Below, piece after piece: positions 9,767-17,986 of a stretch of 64,000 nt of DNA. The translations under genes and the position numbers were made by a program. The stretch comes from Streptomyces diastaticus subsp. diastaticus. Lineage in GTDB: Bacteria > Actinomycetota > Actinomycetes > Streptomycetales > Streptomycetaceae. Location of the stretch: the NCBI RefSeq assembly GCF_011170125.1, contig NZ_BLLN01000003.1:992001-1056000 (forward strand). Reading direction: 5' to 3'. The notes under the pieces are model-generated. The model did not search any database. It was not told the DNA's origin and worked only from the letters and a program-made list of their open reading frames with translations. Positions within the stretch are counted from its first letter, which is position 1. Each line of letters begins with the position of its first letter.

Positions 9767-11164
9767 CTACAACACCAGCGAGAGCAGCAGGACGAAGACG
9801 AGCGAGACGACGGAGATGATCGTCTCCATCACCGACCAGGTCTTGACCGTCTGGCCGACGTTCAGCCCGAAGTACTCCTTGACCAGCCAGAAGCCGGCGT
9901 CGTTGACGTGGCTGAAGAAGAGCGAACCCGCGCCGATCGCCAGCACCAGCAGCGCCAGGTGCGAGGCCGACATGTCGGCCGCCAGCGGGGCCACCAGACC
10001 GGCCGCCGAGATGGTCGCCACCGTCGCCGAACCGGTCGCCAGCCGGATCGCCACCGCGATCAGCCAGGCGAGCAGCAGGGTCGGGATGGCCCAGCTCTCG
10101 GAGAGGTCCAGGATCATCTGGCCGATGCCGACGTCGATCAGGGTCTGCTTGAAGCCACCGCCGGCGCCGACGATGAGCAGCACGCCCGCGATCGGGGCGA
10201 GCGACTTCTCCACCGTGGCGGAGAGGCGGCCCTTGGTGAACCCGGCGGCGCGGCCGAGGGTGAACATGCCCACGATCACCGCGGCGAGCAGCGCGATCAT
10301 CGGCGAGCCGATGACGTCGAAGACCCGCTGGACGCCCGCCTCGGGGTCGTCCACCACGATGTCGACGAGGGCCTTGGCGAGCATCAGCACCACCGGCAGC
10401 AGCACGGTGGCCAGCGTCGCGCCGAAGCTCGGCCGGCGGTCGGCCTCCTCGGTGGCGCGCTGCGGGATCATCTTCTCGGGGGCGGGCACGTCCACCCAGC
10501 GCGCGGCGTACTTGCCGAAGACGGGACCGGCGATGATCACGGTGGGTATCGCGACGAGGACGCCGAGCGCCAGGGTGATGCCGAGGTTGGCGCCGATCGC
10601 GTCGATGGCGACGAGCGGGCCGGGGTGCGGCGGGATCAGGCCGTGCATGACCGACAGCCCCGCCAGCGCGGGGACGCCGATCTTCATCAGCGAGTAGTTG
10701 CCGCGCTTGGCCACCATCAGGACGACCGGGATCAGCAGCACGATGCCGACCTCGAAGAAGAGCGGCAGACCGATGACGGAGGCGATGAGGACCATGGCCC
10801 ACGGCATCGCCCGGCCGCCGGCCCTGGCGAGGATCGTGTCGACGATCTGGTCGGCGCCGCCCGAGTCGGCGAGGAGTTTGCCGAGGATCGCGCCGAGCGC
10901 GATCAGTACACCCACGCCCGCCACGGTCGACCCGAGTCCGGCGGTGAAGCTGGTGATGGCCTTGTCCAGCGGCGCACCGGCGAAGGCGCCGAGGGCCAGC
11001 GAACCGATGGTCAGCGCCAGGAAGGCGTGGACCTTGAACTTCGTGATGAGCAGAACGATGACGGCGATACCGGCGAGAACGGCGATCCCCAACTGGGCGT
11101 TGCCCGCGGAGGTGATCGGTTCCGCCGCGTCCGCTGCCAGCATCTCGACGCTGAGACGGGTCAC
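9767..11164 (-). CDS. gntP: Gluconate:H+ symporter, GntP family
   Basis: The 465-residue membrane protein has the GntP family pattern: LITKFKVHAFLALTIGSLALG near the start, GLPLFFEVGIVLLIPV, LIPPHPGPLVAIDAIGANLG, and FSHVNDAGFWLVKEYF near the C-terminus. It is predicted to import gluconate with protons. It starts at a GTG and lies 120 bp downstream of gntK on the same strand, so a gntK-gntP operon is likely. The pair is divergent from a GntR/FadR regulator. Confidence 0.93.
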   Translation of the reverse strand: MTRLSVEMLAADAAEPITSAGNAQLGIAVLAGIAVIVLLITKFKVHAFLALTIGSLALGAFAGAPLDKAITSFTAGLGSTVAGVGVLIALGAILGKLLADSGGADQIVDTILARAGGRAMPWAMVLIASVIGLPLFFEVGIVLLIPVVLMVAKRGNYSLMKIGVPALAGLSVMHGLIPPHPGPLVAIDAIGANLGITLALGVLVAIPTVIIAGPVFGKYAARWVDVPAPEKMIPQRATEEADRRPSFGATLATVLLPVVLMLAKALVDIVVDDPEAGVQRVFDVIGSPMIALLAAVIVGMFTLGRAAGFTKGRLSATVEKSLAPIAGVLLIVGAGGGFKQTLIDVGIGQMILDLSESWAIPTLLLAWLIAVAIRLATGSATVATISAAGLVAPLAADMSASHLALLVLAIGAGSLFFSHVNDAGFWLVKEYFGLNVGQTVKTWSVMETIISVVSLVFVLLLSLVL

Positions 11165-11284
11165 GGGATTCTTCCCTCGTGTGAAGAGTGGGTGGGGGAG
11201 GGGGTGGAGCGGGTGGGGCGAAGGGGGCCGTACGGGGTGTCCACCCGCGCGGCCCCCCGGGTTCCGGGCCAGGACCGGCCGGGG

Positions 11285-11812
11285 TCAGGAGGCTTCGGCG
11301 CGGCCCCGGTCGTAGGCGGCCAGCGCCTCGCAGGCACGGTCGGCGATCTCCTCGGGCGTGCCGGCGACGTCGACGGCGATCCCGGCCTCGTCGGCCTGGA
11401 GCGGCTGGAGCGTCGCGAACTGGGAGTCGAGCAGGGCCGTCGGCATGAAGTGCCCCTTGCGCTCGGCCATCCGTTCCTCGATCAGCGACCGGTCCCCGGT
11501 GAGGTGGACGAAGATCACGCCCGGCCCGGAGGCGCGCAGCCGGTCCCGGTAGGAGCGCTTGAGGGCGGAGCTGCTGACGACGCCTCCGAGCCCGGCCCGG
11601 CTGTGGGCCCAGGCGCCGATGGCGTCCAGCCACGGCCAGCGGTCGCCGTCGTCCAGCGGCGTGCCGGCCGACATCTTGGCGATGTTGGCCGGCGGGTGGA
11701 AGTCGTCGCCCTCGGCGTACGGGACGCCGAGCCGTTCGGCGAGCAGGGGGCCGATCGTGGTCTTGCCGGTTCCTGCGACGCCCATGACCACGACGACGTG
11801 GGGGGTGTTCAT
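11285..11812 (-). CDS. gntK: Gluconokinase, GntK family
   Basis: The 175-residue protein phosphorylates gluconate to 6-phosphogluconate for the pentose phosphate pathway. The P-loop GVAGTGKT is at residues 11-18, and the family-specific EGDDFHPPANIAKMSAGTPL and GHFMPTALLDSQFATLQPL segments are present. The length fits the usual 165-180. The ATG at 11810-11812 has GAGG at good spacing; an in-frame ATG at 11842 has a poorer site. It is the first gene of the gntK-gntP unit. Confidence 0.93.
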   Translation of the reverse strand: MNTPHVVVVMGVAGTGKTTIGPLLAERLGVPYAEGDDFHPPANIAKMSAGTPLDDGDRWPWLDAIGAWAHSRAGLGGVVSSSALKRSYRDRLRASGPGVIFVHLTGDRSLIEERMAERKGHFMPTALLDSQFATLQPLQADEAGIAVDVAGTPEEIADRACEALAAYDRGRAEAS

Positions 11813-11884
11813 TGCTGCCTCGCTCGCTGTCCTCTTCGACATCGTTCGCCTGTCGGGCCCCGGAGGGTCACGACACTGAAACCC

Positions 11885-11932
11885 ATTAGGTACGACTAAT
11901 TCAAGAGCCTGTGACGTAAAAGTCTGACTTTT
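11885..11932. promoter_or_regulatory. Two AT-rich inverted repeats in the gntK/gntR divergent promoter
   Basis: AAAAGTC-T-GACTTTT (11918-11932) is a perfect 7-bp-arm palindrome. ATTAG-GTACGA-CTAAT (11885-11900) has 5-bp arms. Both sit between the divergent gntK and the GntR-family gene, 21 to 73 bases from the starts. They are candidate operators for the GntR regulator; which one it binds is not determined. Confidence 0.65.
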
Positions 11933-11952
11933 TGTTCCCGCTGGCAGCCTCG

Positions 11953-11958
11953 TAGGGT
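11953..11958 (+). promoter_or_regulatory. -10 box of GntR-family gene, leaderless arrangement
   Basis: TAGGGT lies seven bases before the ATG at 11966 and no Shine-Dalgarno sequence intervenes. Transcription would start at or beside the A of the start codon. It lies 21 bp past the AAAAGTC palindrome. Confidence 0.55.
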
Positions 11959-11965
11959 GATCGCC

Positions 11966-12688
11966 ATGACCACACAGGGCGGGGGACTCCACGCGCGGGT
12001 GCTCGACCGGCTCGGCCCCGCGATCACCGAGGGCCAGTACCCGGCGGGCAGCGTGCTGCGCACCGACGAACTGGCCCAGCGGTACGAGGTCTCCCGGTCG
12101 GTCATGCGCGAGGCGGTCCGCGTCCTGGAGTCGATGCACCTCGTCGCCTCCCGGCGCCGGGTCGGCGTCACCGTGCTCCCGGCCGAGGAGTGGAACGTCT
12201 ACGATCCGCAGGTCATCCGCTGGCGGCTGGCCGGAGCCGACCGCCCCCGCCAGCTCCGTTCACTGACCGTGCTCCGCTCCGCCGTCGAGCCGGTCGCCGC
12301 CGGACTCGCGGCCCGCCACGCCAGCTCCGCCCAGTGCGCCGAGCTGACCGAGAACGCCCTCGGCATGGTCGCCCACTCCCGGGGCCACCAGCTGGAGGGC
12401 TACCTGCGCCACGACATCGCCTTCCACCGCGTCGTGCTGCGCGCCTCGGGCAACGAGATGTTCGCCCGCCTCGGCGACGTGGTCGCCGAGGTCCTCTCGG
12501 GCCGCACCCACCACCAGGTGATGTTCCACGACCCCGACCCGGCCGCCGTCACCCTGCACGTCCGCCTCGCCGAGGCCGTCCGCGAACGTGACGCCGAGCG
12601 CGCGGAGGCCCTCACCCGGGAGATCACCGTCGGCGCCCTCCAGGAGCTCGACATCCTGGACCCGCCTCCGGCACCGGCCGAACGCTGA
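11966..12688 (+). CDS. gntR: GntR/FadR-family regulator of gluconate genes
   Basis: The 240-residue protein has a winged-helix N-terminus (GSVLRTDELAQRYEVSRSVMREAVRVLESMHLV, then SRRRVGVTVLPAEEWNVYDPQVIRW) and an FCD ligand domain. The FCD domain has the acidic/His metal-binding pattern (EGYLRHDIAFHRVVLRASGNEMF). FadR-subfamily proteins beside gntK usually repress gluconate uptake and kinase genes and release on gluconate or 6-phosphogluconate; that role is inferred here from position. A GTG at 11957 is in frame, but the -10 box placement supports the ATG at 11966. Confidence 0.88.
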   Translation: MTTQGGGLHARVLDRLGPAITEGQYPAGSVLRTDELAQRYEVSRSVMREAVRVLESMHLVASRRRVGVTVLPAEEWNVYDPQVIRWRLAGADRPRQLRSLTVLRSAVEPVAAGLAARHASSAQCAELTENALGMVAHSRGHQLEGYLRHDIAFHRVVLRASGNEMFARLGDVVAEVLSGRTHHQVMFHDPDPAAVTLHVRLAEAVRERDAERAEALTREITVGALQELDILDPPPAPAER

Positions 12689-12732
12689 GAGCGGTCCGGC
12701 CGGCGGACCCGCCCCGCGCCGGCGGACCGCTC
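12689..12732. terminator. Hairpin between convergent gntR and YchJ-family gene
   Basis: GAGCGGTCCG-G-CCGG (12689-12703) pairs with CCGGCGGACCGCTC (12719-12732), with one bulged base. It begins right after the gntR stop and reaches into the stop of the convergent gene. Confidence 0.6.
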
Positions 12733-13186
12733 AGTCGCGTACGTCCCCGTCCACGTACCGCCACGCCCCGCCGTCCTCGCCGCGGGTGAAACGGCTGTGC
12801 TCCGCCAGCACCCCGCTCTCGCCCCCGGCCGTCCAGTGGGCGCGGAAGGTCACCGTTCCCGTCGCGTGGAACGCGCTCCCCTCGGACGTCCCGGTGATCT
12901 CCAGCCCGATCCAGCGCATCCCCTGGTCGAGGTGCAGCACGGCGGGGCGGGTCCGGGGGTGCCAGGTGCGCAGCAGGTAGGCGGCGTCACCGACCGCGAA
13001 CGCCGTGTACCGCGAGCGCATCAACTGCTCCGCCGTCGCCGCCTCGGCCGCCCCCGAATGGAACCGCCCGCAGCACGCGCCGTACGCCTGCCCGGTGCCG
13101 CAGGGGCAGGCGTCGGCGGACCGCGGGCCCTGAGCGGTGGTGCGGCGGAAAGCGGTGGGGCGGGGGCGGGCGGCGCGACGAGACAT
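12731..13186 (-). CDS. YchJ-family protein with SEC-C zinc motif (UPF0225)
   Basis: The 151-residue protein has an N-terminal CPCGTGQAYGACCGRFH zinc-binding SEC-C motif followed by the YchJ-type NTF2-like domain (AEQLMRSRYTAFAVGDAAYLLRTWHPRTRP, then WRYVDG near the end). Its biochemical role is unknown. Two ATGs compete, at 13186 and 13195; GGAGA lies 10 bases before the first and too near the second, so 13186 is preferred. Confidence 0.85.
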   Translation of the reverse strand: MSRRAARPRPTAFRRTTAQGPRSADACPCGTGQAYGACCGRFHSGAAEAATAEQLMRSRYTAFAVGDAAYLLRTWHPRTRPAVLHLDQGMRWIGLEITGTSEGSAFHATGTVTFRAHWTAGGESGVLAEHSRFTRGEDGGAWRYVDGDVRD

Positions 13187-13248
13187 GGGCCCCATTCTCC
13201 ACCCCGGCCCCCGGCCGGCGAACTCCTCGCCCCCTGCCCCGGAAACGC

Positions 13249-13276
13249 GAGAACCCCAGCCGGAGCTGGGGTTCTC
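13249..13276 (-). terminator. 12-bp hairpin terminator after tRNA-Leu
   Basis: GAGAACCCCAGC (13249-13260) pairs perfectly with 13265-13276 around CGGA, two bases beyond the tRNA 3' end in its direction of transcription. Confidence 0.8.
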
Positions 13277-13278
13277 CC

Positions 13279-13366
13279 TGGTGTCCGAGGGGGGACTTGA
13301 ACCCCCACGCCCGATAAAGGGCACTAGCACCTCAAGCTAGCGCGTCTGCCATTCCGCCACCCGGAC
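13279..13366 (-). tRNA. tRNA-Leu (anticodon GAG), CCA encoded
   Basis: The complement folds as a class II tRNA of 88 nt. The acceptor GTCCGGG pairs with CTCGGAC (one G-U pair). The anticodon stem is CTAGC/GCTAG with loop TTGAGGT, which places GAG at 34-36. A long variable arm and a GGTTCAAGTCC T-loop are present. Discriminator A is followed by a genomically encoded CCA (13281-13279). It should read CUC and CUU leucine codons. A TATGGT sequence on the minus strand about 45 bases upstream could be its -10 box. Confidence 0.95.
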
Positions 13367-13594
13367 AAGGTGTCTGTCGTCCGCCGGGGCTTCCCTGCGG
13401 CGACGTGGAAAACCATAGCAAACATCTGGGGGTCCCCGATCACCCCCGGGGGCCGTCCGCCCCCGGGAAGGGCGGCACCCGGGGGAGCGCTCCGTGTGTG
13501 ACGGGCGTGTGCCGGCCGGGACCCGGTCTTGGGCGCGGGGCCCGCCCGGGGCGAGGATGAGGGGAACCAAGACGGCGACGAGCCAAGGAGCAGC

Positions 13595-14929
13595 GTGAGC
13601 GAGCCGAAGACGGACCACGGGATGGGGAGCCTGCGCGGCGAGGACGAGGTGGTCGACCTCTGCCGCGACCTCATCCGGATCGACACCAGCAACTACGGCG
13701 ACCACTCCGGCCCCGGCGAGCGGCGGGCCGCCGAGTACGTGGCGGAGAAGCTCGCCGAGGTCGGGCTGGAGCCGGAGATCTTCGAGTCCCACCCGGGCCG
13801 CGCCTCCACCGTGGTCCGGATCGAGGGCGAGGACCGCTCCCGCCCGGGTCTGCTCATCCACGGCCACACCGACGTGGTACCCGCCAACGCCGCGGACTGG
13901 ACGCACGACCCGTTCTCCGGCGAGATCGCCGACGGCTGCGTCTGGGGCCGGGGGGCCGTCGACATGAAGGACATGGACGCGATGACCCTCGCGGTCGTCC
14001 GCGACCGGATGCGCTCCGGGCGCAAGCCGCCGCGCGACCTCGTCCTCGCCTTCCTCGCCGACGAGGAGGCCGGCGGCACCTGGGGCGCCCGGCACCTCGT
14101 CGACAACCACCCCGGCCTCTTCGAAGGCGTCACCGAGGCGATCGGCGAGGTCGGGGGCTTCTCCTTCACCGTCAACGAGAAGCTCCGCCTCTACCTGGTG
14201 GAGACCGCCCAGAAGGGCATGCACTGGATGAAGCTGACCGTGGACGGCACCGCCGGACACGGCTCGATGATCCACCGCGACAACGCCATCACCGAACTCT
14301 CCGAGGCCGTCGGCCGCCTGGGCCGCCACGAGTTCCCCATCCGCGTCACCAAGACGCTGCGGCACTTCCTGGACGAACTCTCCGACGCGCTCGGCACCGA
14401 GCTGGACCCGGAGAACATGGACGAGACGCTCGCCAAGCTGGGCGGCATCGCCAAGCTCATCGGCGCCTCGTTGAAGAACACCGCCAACCCCACCCAGCTC
14501 GGCGCCGGTTACAAGGTCAACGTCATCCCCGGCCAGGCCACCGCCCACGTCGACGGCCGCTTCCTGCCCGGGTACGAGGAGGAGTTCCTCGCCGACCTCG
14601 ACCGCATCCTCGGCCCGCGGGTGCGTCGCGAGGACGTGCACGCCGACAAGGCGCTGGAGACCACCTTCGACGGCGCCCTGGTCGACGCCATGCAGACCGC
14701 GCTCTCCGCCGAGGACCCCATCGCCCGCGCCGTGCCCTACATGCTCTCCGCCGGTACCGACGCCAAGTCCTTCGACGACCTCGGCATCCGCTGCTTCGGC
14801 TTCTCCCCGCTCCAGCTCCCACCGGAGCTCGACTTCGCCGGGATGTTCCACGGCGTGGACGAGCGGGTCCCGGTCGACGGACTGAAGTTCGGGGTCCGGG
14901 TGCTCGACCGGTTCCTCGACGCCTCCTGA
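13595..14929 (+). CDS. M20-family metallopeptidase (zinc dipeptidase/deacylase-like)
   Basis: The 444-residue protein has M20 metal-ligand motifs in order: LLIHGHTDVVP near residue 89, WGRGAVDMKDMDA near 120 and FLADEEAGGTWGARHL near 155. A typical dimerisation-domain insertion (TVDGTAGHGSMIHRDNAI) and a C-terminal FHGVDERVPVD His follow. It belongs to the group of cytosolic dinuclear zinc peptidases that includes DapE-like and carboxypeptidase G2-like enzymes; the substrate is not visible. AAGGAG at 13585-13590 fixes the GTG start. Confidence 0.88.
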   Translation: MSEPKTDHGMGSLRGEDEVVDLCRDLIRIDTSNYGDHSGPGERRAAEYVAEKLAEVGLEPEIFESHPGRASTVVRIEGEDRSRPGLLIHGHTDVVPANAADWTHDPFSGEIADGCVWGRGAVDMKDMDAMTLAVVRDRMRSGRKPPRDLVLAFLADEEAGGTWGARHLVDNHPGLFEGVTEAIGEVGGFSFTVNEKLRLYLVETAQKGMHWMKLTVDGTAGHGSMIHRDNAITELSEAVGRLGRHEFPIRVTKTLRHFLDELSDALGTELDPENMDETLAKLGGIAKLIGASLKNTANPTQLGAGYKVNVIPGQATAHVDGRFLPGYEEEFLADLDRILGPRVRREDVHADKALETTFDGALVDAMQTALSAEDPIARAVPYMLSAGTDAKSFDDLGIRCFGFSPLQLPPELDFAGMFHGVDERVPVDGLKFGVRVLDRFLDAS

Positions 14930-15166
14930 CACCCCTATCGGGTGAGCCCGGCAGCACCTGGGCGTTGGCCCGGTTGCCGCAGCGGGGGCGCGGGCAGTCT
15001 CACCGGCGCCGCACCCCCGCCGACGGGCGTCTTGCCGTAATCGGCCGGACGTACGTATGCGACTGGGAAGAGTGAACGTCGGATGCCGCGCGTACCCCCT
15101 CCTTGGATCCTTCGTTACACGTGGTGCGGTCCGCGGCTGGGATCGCATTGCCAACAAGGAGGAATC

Positions 15167-15400
15167 ATGATCAAGAAGGTCGTCGCCGCTGCGGCAGCCA
15201 CGGGTGGCCTCGTTCTCGCCGGCGCGGGCATGGCCGTCGCCGACGCCGGTGCCCAGGGCGCCGCTGTCGGTTCCCCCGGCGTCCTGTCCGGCAACGTGGT
15301 CCAGGTTCCGGTCCACGTGCCGGTCAACGTCTGCGGCAACACCGTCTCCGTGATCGGGCTGCTGAACCCCGCCTTCGGCAACACCTGCGTCAACGCCTGA
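15167..15400 (+). CDS. chpH: Short chaplin, ChpH-type
   Basis: This 77-residue precursor has a signal peptide with likely cleavage after AGMAVA, then one chaplin domain (GSPGVLSGNVVQVPVHVPVN, VCGNTVSVIGLLNPAFGN, TCVNA) with the two conserved cysteines. Chaplins are secreted, assemble into amyloid-like fibrils and make aerial hyphae hydrophobic. AAGGAGG lies just before the ATG. A long chaplin gene follows 143 bp downstream on the same strand, as I recall for S. coelicolor chpH-chpC. The symbol rests on sequence resemblance and that arrangement. Confidence 0.93.
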   Translation: MIKKVVAAAAATGGLVLAGAGMAVADAGAQGAAVGSPGVLSGNVVQVPVHVPVNVCGNTVSVIGLLNPAFGNTCVNA

Positions 15401-15543
15401 CGTTGCGCCTCGCCCCGCCTCACGTGGGGCTGAAGTCCGCCGGCCTCGGAGCGCGCGCCATGCGCTCCGGGGCCGTCGGCATCTACGGGCGCCACCCGCT
15501 CGGGTGGCGCACACTCCGGAAGGTCAAAGGCAGGGAACAACCT

Positions 15544-16299
15544 ATGCGACAGGTCATGCGCAAGGGCCTGATCACGGTGGCCGCGGCCACCGGCGTCATC
15601 GCCGTCACCGGCGGTTACGCACAAGCCGACGCGGGCGCGGGCAGCGCCGCCACCAACTCGCCGGGCGTGCTCTCGGGCAACTCCGTCTCCGTCCCGGTCC
15701 ACGTGCCGGTCAACGTCTGCGGCAACAGCGTGGACGTGGTGGGTGTCCTCAACCCCGCCTTCGGCAACGGCTGCGCCAACGTCGGCGGGGAGCAGCACAC
15801 GACCGGCGCCGAGCAGCGCGCCGTCCAGCCGGCCGAGGAGAGCTCGACCCGGTCCGGCGGTGCCGGGGACGCGCCCTCGGGCGCGACCGCCGAGGCCGTC
15901 GCCGCCGGCTCGCCGGGCATCCTCTCCGGCAACGTGGTCCAGGCGCCGGTCGACGTGCCGGTCAACGTCTGCGGCAACTCCGTCTCCGTGGTCGGGCTGC
16001 TGAACCCCGCCTTCGGCAACAACTGCGCCAACGCGGCGCCGGAGCCCCAGAAGCCCCCGGTCACCCCCGAGAACCCGGAGGAGCCCGGGGAGCCCGAGAA
16101 GCCGCCGGTCACCCCCGAGAAGCCCGAGGAGCCGCCGGCCACGCCGGAGAAGCCCCACAAGCCGCCGGTCACCCCTGAGGCGCCGGAGGAGCTGGCCGAG
16201 ACCGGCAACTCCGTGCCGGTCGGGCTCGGCGGAGCCGCTGCCGCCGGGCTGCTGCTCGGCGGGGCGATCCTCTACCGCAAGGCCCGCCAGGCGGCCTGA
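15544..16299 (+). CDS. chpC: Long cell-wall-anchored chaplin, ChpC-type, two chaplin domains
   Basis: The 251-residue precursor has a signal peptide, a first chaplin domain (about residues 37-80) and a Ser/Gly/Ala linker. A second chaplin domain (about 120-162) and a Pro-rich spacer of PxxPPVTPExP repeats follow. The C-terminus is a sortase cassette: LAETG, a hydrophobic helix, then YRKARQAA. The protein is predicted to be covalently anchored to peptidoglycan by a class E sortase and to help place short chaplins on the surface. Each domain has two cysteines. GGGAAC precedes the ATG. A hairpin follows the gene. Confidence 0.93.
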   Translation: MRQVMRKGLITVAAATGVIAVTGGYAQADAGAGSAATNSPGVLSGNSVSVPVHVPVNVCGNSVDVVGVLNPAFGNGCANVGGEQHTTGAEQRAVQPAEESSTRSGGAGDAPSGATAEAVAAGSPGILSGNVVQAPVDVPVNVCGNSVSVVGLLNPAFGNNCANAAPEPQKPPVTPENPEEPGEPEKPPVTPEKPEEPPATPEKPHKPPVTPEAPEELAETGNSVPVGLGGAAAAGLLLGGAILYRKARQAA

Positions 16300-16351
16300 C
16301 CCGGCCCGGGCACCCGCCCGGCCGGTGCCAGGACCGTCCGGCACACGACGG

Positions 16352-16378
16352 AGGGCGGCGACCGCGTGTCGCCGCCCT
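16352..16378. terminator. 11-bp hairpin after chpC
   Basis: AGGGCGGCGAC (16352-16362) pairs perfectly with 16368-16378 around a 5-base loop, between the convergent chpC and DUF5703 genes. Confidence 0.75.
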
Positions 16379-16404
16379 TCGGCGTACCCGGCCTCATCCG
16401 GTAC

Positions 16405-16593
16405 TCACCAGGTGGCCCGTAGCTGGCGGATGATCCGCCGCCGCAGCCGCACCCGCCGGCTGCCGTCCGGGAGCAGCACCAGCCGGTCCAGCTCCCAGTG
16501 GCCGTACTCGGCGTGGTCGGTGAGCAGGCGGGTCGTATCGGTGCGAGTGATCCCTCTGGGGACATACACGTCAGTGAATTCGTATTCCGGCAT
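16405..16593 (-). CDS. DUF5703-family small protein
   Basis: The 62-residue protein reads MPEYEFTDVYVPRG at the start and RRVRLRRRIIRQLRATW at the end, and I recognise it as the short, basic-tailed DUF5703 family of streptomycetes. Its function is unknown. It has no signal peptide or cysteine. It is divergent from an acidic hypothetical protein across only 47 bp, so the two promoters must overlap. Confidence 0.8.
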   Translation of the reverse strand: MPEYEFTDVYVPRGITRTDTTRLLTDHAEYGHWELDRLVLLPDGSRRVRLRRRIIRQLRATW

Positions 16594-16627
16594 CGCATCT
16601 ATTGTGCGGGAGCGGCCCCGGTACGGA

Positions 16628-16633
16628 TAGCGT
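16628..16633 (+). promoter_or_regulatory. -10 box of the acidic hypothetical gene, leaderless arrangement
   Basis: TAGCGT lies seven bases before the ATG at 16641, with no Shine-Dalgarno sequence between. The divergent DUF5703 start is 35 bp away. Confidence 0.45.
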
Positions 16634-16640
16634 CAGCACC

Positions 16641-17372
16641 ATGTCTGATGCTGAGCAGCCCACGGCTGCCGAGGTACGGGCCGCCGCCGAGGCGGTCAAG
16701 ACCGCGCTCGACCGCCACCTGGCCGCGGTGGAGCGCAGGACCGGTGAGGACGACCCTGCCGTCCACGCCGCCTTCAACGACCTGGCCGCCGCCGCCGAGG
16801 AGTACGACGAACTGCTCTACGAGCGCTACGACGAGGTCACCCCCTTCGACATCCCGGACGCGGACGACGGCCTGCCGCCGTACACCGGGCCCGACGAGCC
16901 CAGCGCCCTGAGCGTGCTGATCCGCCGCGACTACGCGGTCGCCGAACCGCGGCGGCTGCTCTCCCAGGCGCAGCGCATCGCCGACCACGAGCGGGGCGGG
17001 GCGGCACCGCCCGGCTCCGGCGCGGGCGCCCAGGGCGTGGTCGGCGACAGCGTCCACGCCGCCCTCGGCGTCCTGTTCGGCGAGTACGAGGCGGACGAGG
17101 TCGCCTCCCGGCACATGGAGTTCGGACTGGAGGAGGGCGACTCCACCCTGTGGGTGGTGGCGGCCGAGGAGCCGCCCGAGCCCGGGGAATGGCTCGACGC
17201 GCCGTTCGAGGACGCCGATCCCGGCCTCGTCGTCTGCCGGTTCGACATGAGTGCCGTCTTCGACGAGGACCCGGACGACCACGACGACCGGGAACTCGAC
17301 GGCGTCATGGACCTCGACGAGGACGCCGCCGAGGGGCTGGGCGGCCACCAGGAGCACCGGGGCCGCGTCTGA
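16641..17372 (+). CDS. Acidic conserved hypothetical protein
   Basis: The 243-residue protein is strongly acidic, especially at the C-terminus (FDEDPDDHDDRELDGVMDLDEDAAEG). The N-terminal third is helical (AAEVRAAAEAVKTALDRHLAAVERR, then DLAAAAEEYDELLYERYDEVTPFD). The middle segment GDSVHAALGVLFGEYEADEVASRHMEFGLEEGDSTLWVVA is the most conserved-looking part. No motif, signal peptide or membrane segment is visible. I do not recognise a function. The start is supported by a -10 box seven bases upstream rather than a ribosome site. Confidence 0.75.
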   Translation: MSDAEQPTAAEVRAAAEAVKTALDRHLAAVERRTGEDDPAVHAAFNDLAAAAEEYDELLYERYDEVTPFDIPDADDGLPPYTGPDEPSALSVLIRRDYAVAEPRRLLSQAQRIADHERGGAAPPGSGAGAQGVVGDSVHAALGVLFGEYEADEVASRHMEFGLEEGDSTLWVVAAEEPPEPGEWLDAPFEDADPGLVVCRFDMSAVFDEDPDDHDDRELDGVMDLDEDAAEGLGGHQEHRGRV

Positions 17373-17379
17373 CCCGTCC

Positions 17380-17427
17380 GGGCGCCGGGAGGGCCGGGTC
17401 CCGCGGGACCCGGCCCTCCCGGCGCCC
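17380..17427. terminator. Very long perfect hairpin (23 bp) after the acidic hypothetical gene
   Basis: Bases 17380-17402 are perfectly complementary to 17405-17427 with only GC between. It starts eight bases after the stop codon and is the longest perfect stem in the window. Confidence 0.8.
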
Positions 17428-17986
17428 CAGCCGTACCGGAGACCGCGGCGGCGACGGGGAACGGCGGTACGTGGGCGCGGTACCGGGCGGTTCCCGGCGG
17501 ATCCGCGAGCCGAACCCGAGGAAGCCGGGGGACCGGAGCTCCCCGAGCGACGGTCCCCCGGCCCACACGGACCACCCGCCCGGCCACTTCGGCCGTGCGG
17601 CGGAGGTGCGGGTGGTCCCGGACTCCCACGCCCGGGGCCGCCCGGTCCTGGTCCTGGAGGCGGACGAGGCGGTCTCCTGGCCTCCACGGAGATACCGGAA
17701 GGGCGACGAACTCGCGCTCGACGACTGGTCCGCGGACGCCGCCGAGACCGGCGAGGCCACGGCAGGCCGCCTCTGGCAGCACGTGCGCCGGAGCGCCCCG
17801 CGAACCGGTCCGACCGGTTCCCCATCGGCTGCGACCGAACGCCGCGCCCCTCCACGCCGCCGCGGGAGCCGTCGGGTACGCCACCAGCCGGCCCCCGGCG
17901 TCGTCCCGGCCCCCGCGCGTCCGCCACGGCCTGGTGCCCTGGGTGCCTGCGGGCGTCCGCCGGCGGGACAAGCGCCCCGCAGGCGC
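17428..17986. other. 559-bp stretch without an intact gene; possible decayed coding remnant
   Basis: No start-to-stop gene is convincing. One plus-strand segment (about 17603-17800) reads like ordinary protein (AEVRVVPDSHARGRPVLVLE, then YRKGDELALDDWSADAAETG). Outside it the same frame gives only proline/arginine-rich low-quality sequence. It could be the remains of a gene; the family is not recognised. The RecD2-like gene on the minus strand ends at 17987. Confidence 0.3.

Noticed and set aside
15167..16299. CRISPR-like or satellite array because of repeated chaplin DNA
   Set aside because: The repeats are coding chaplin domains and Pro-rich spacer codons in frame, not evenly spaced direct repeats.
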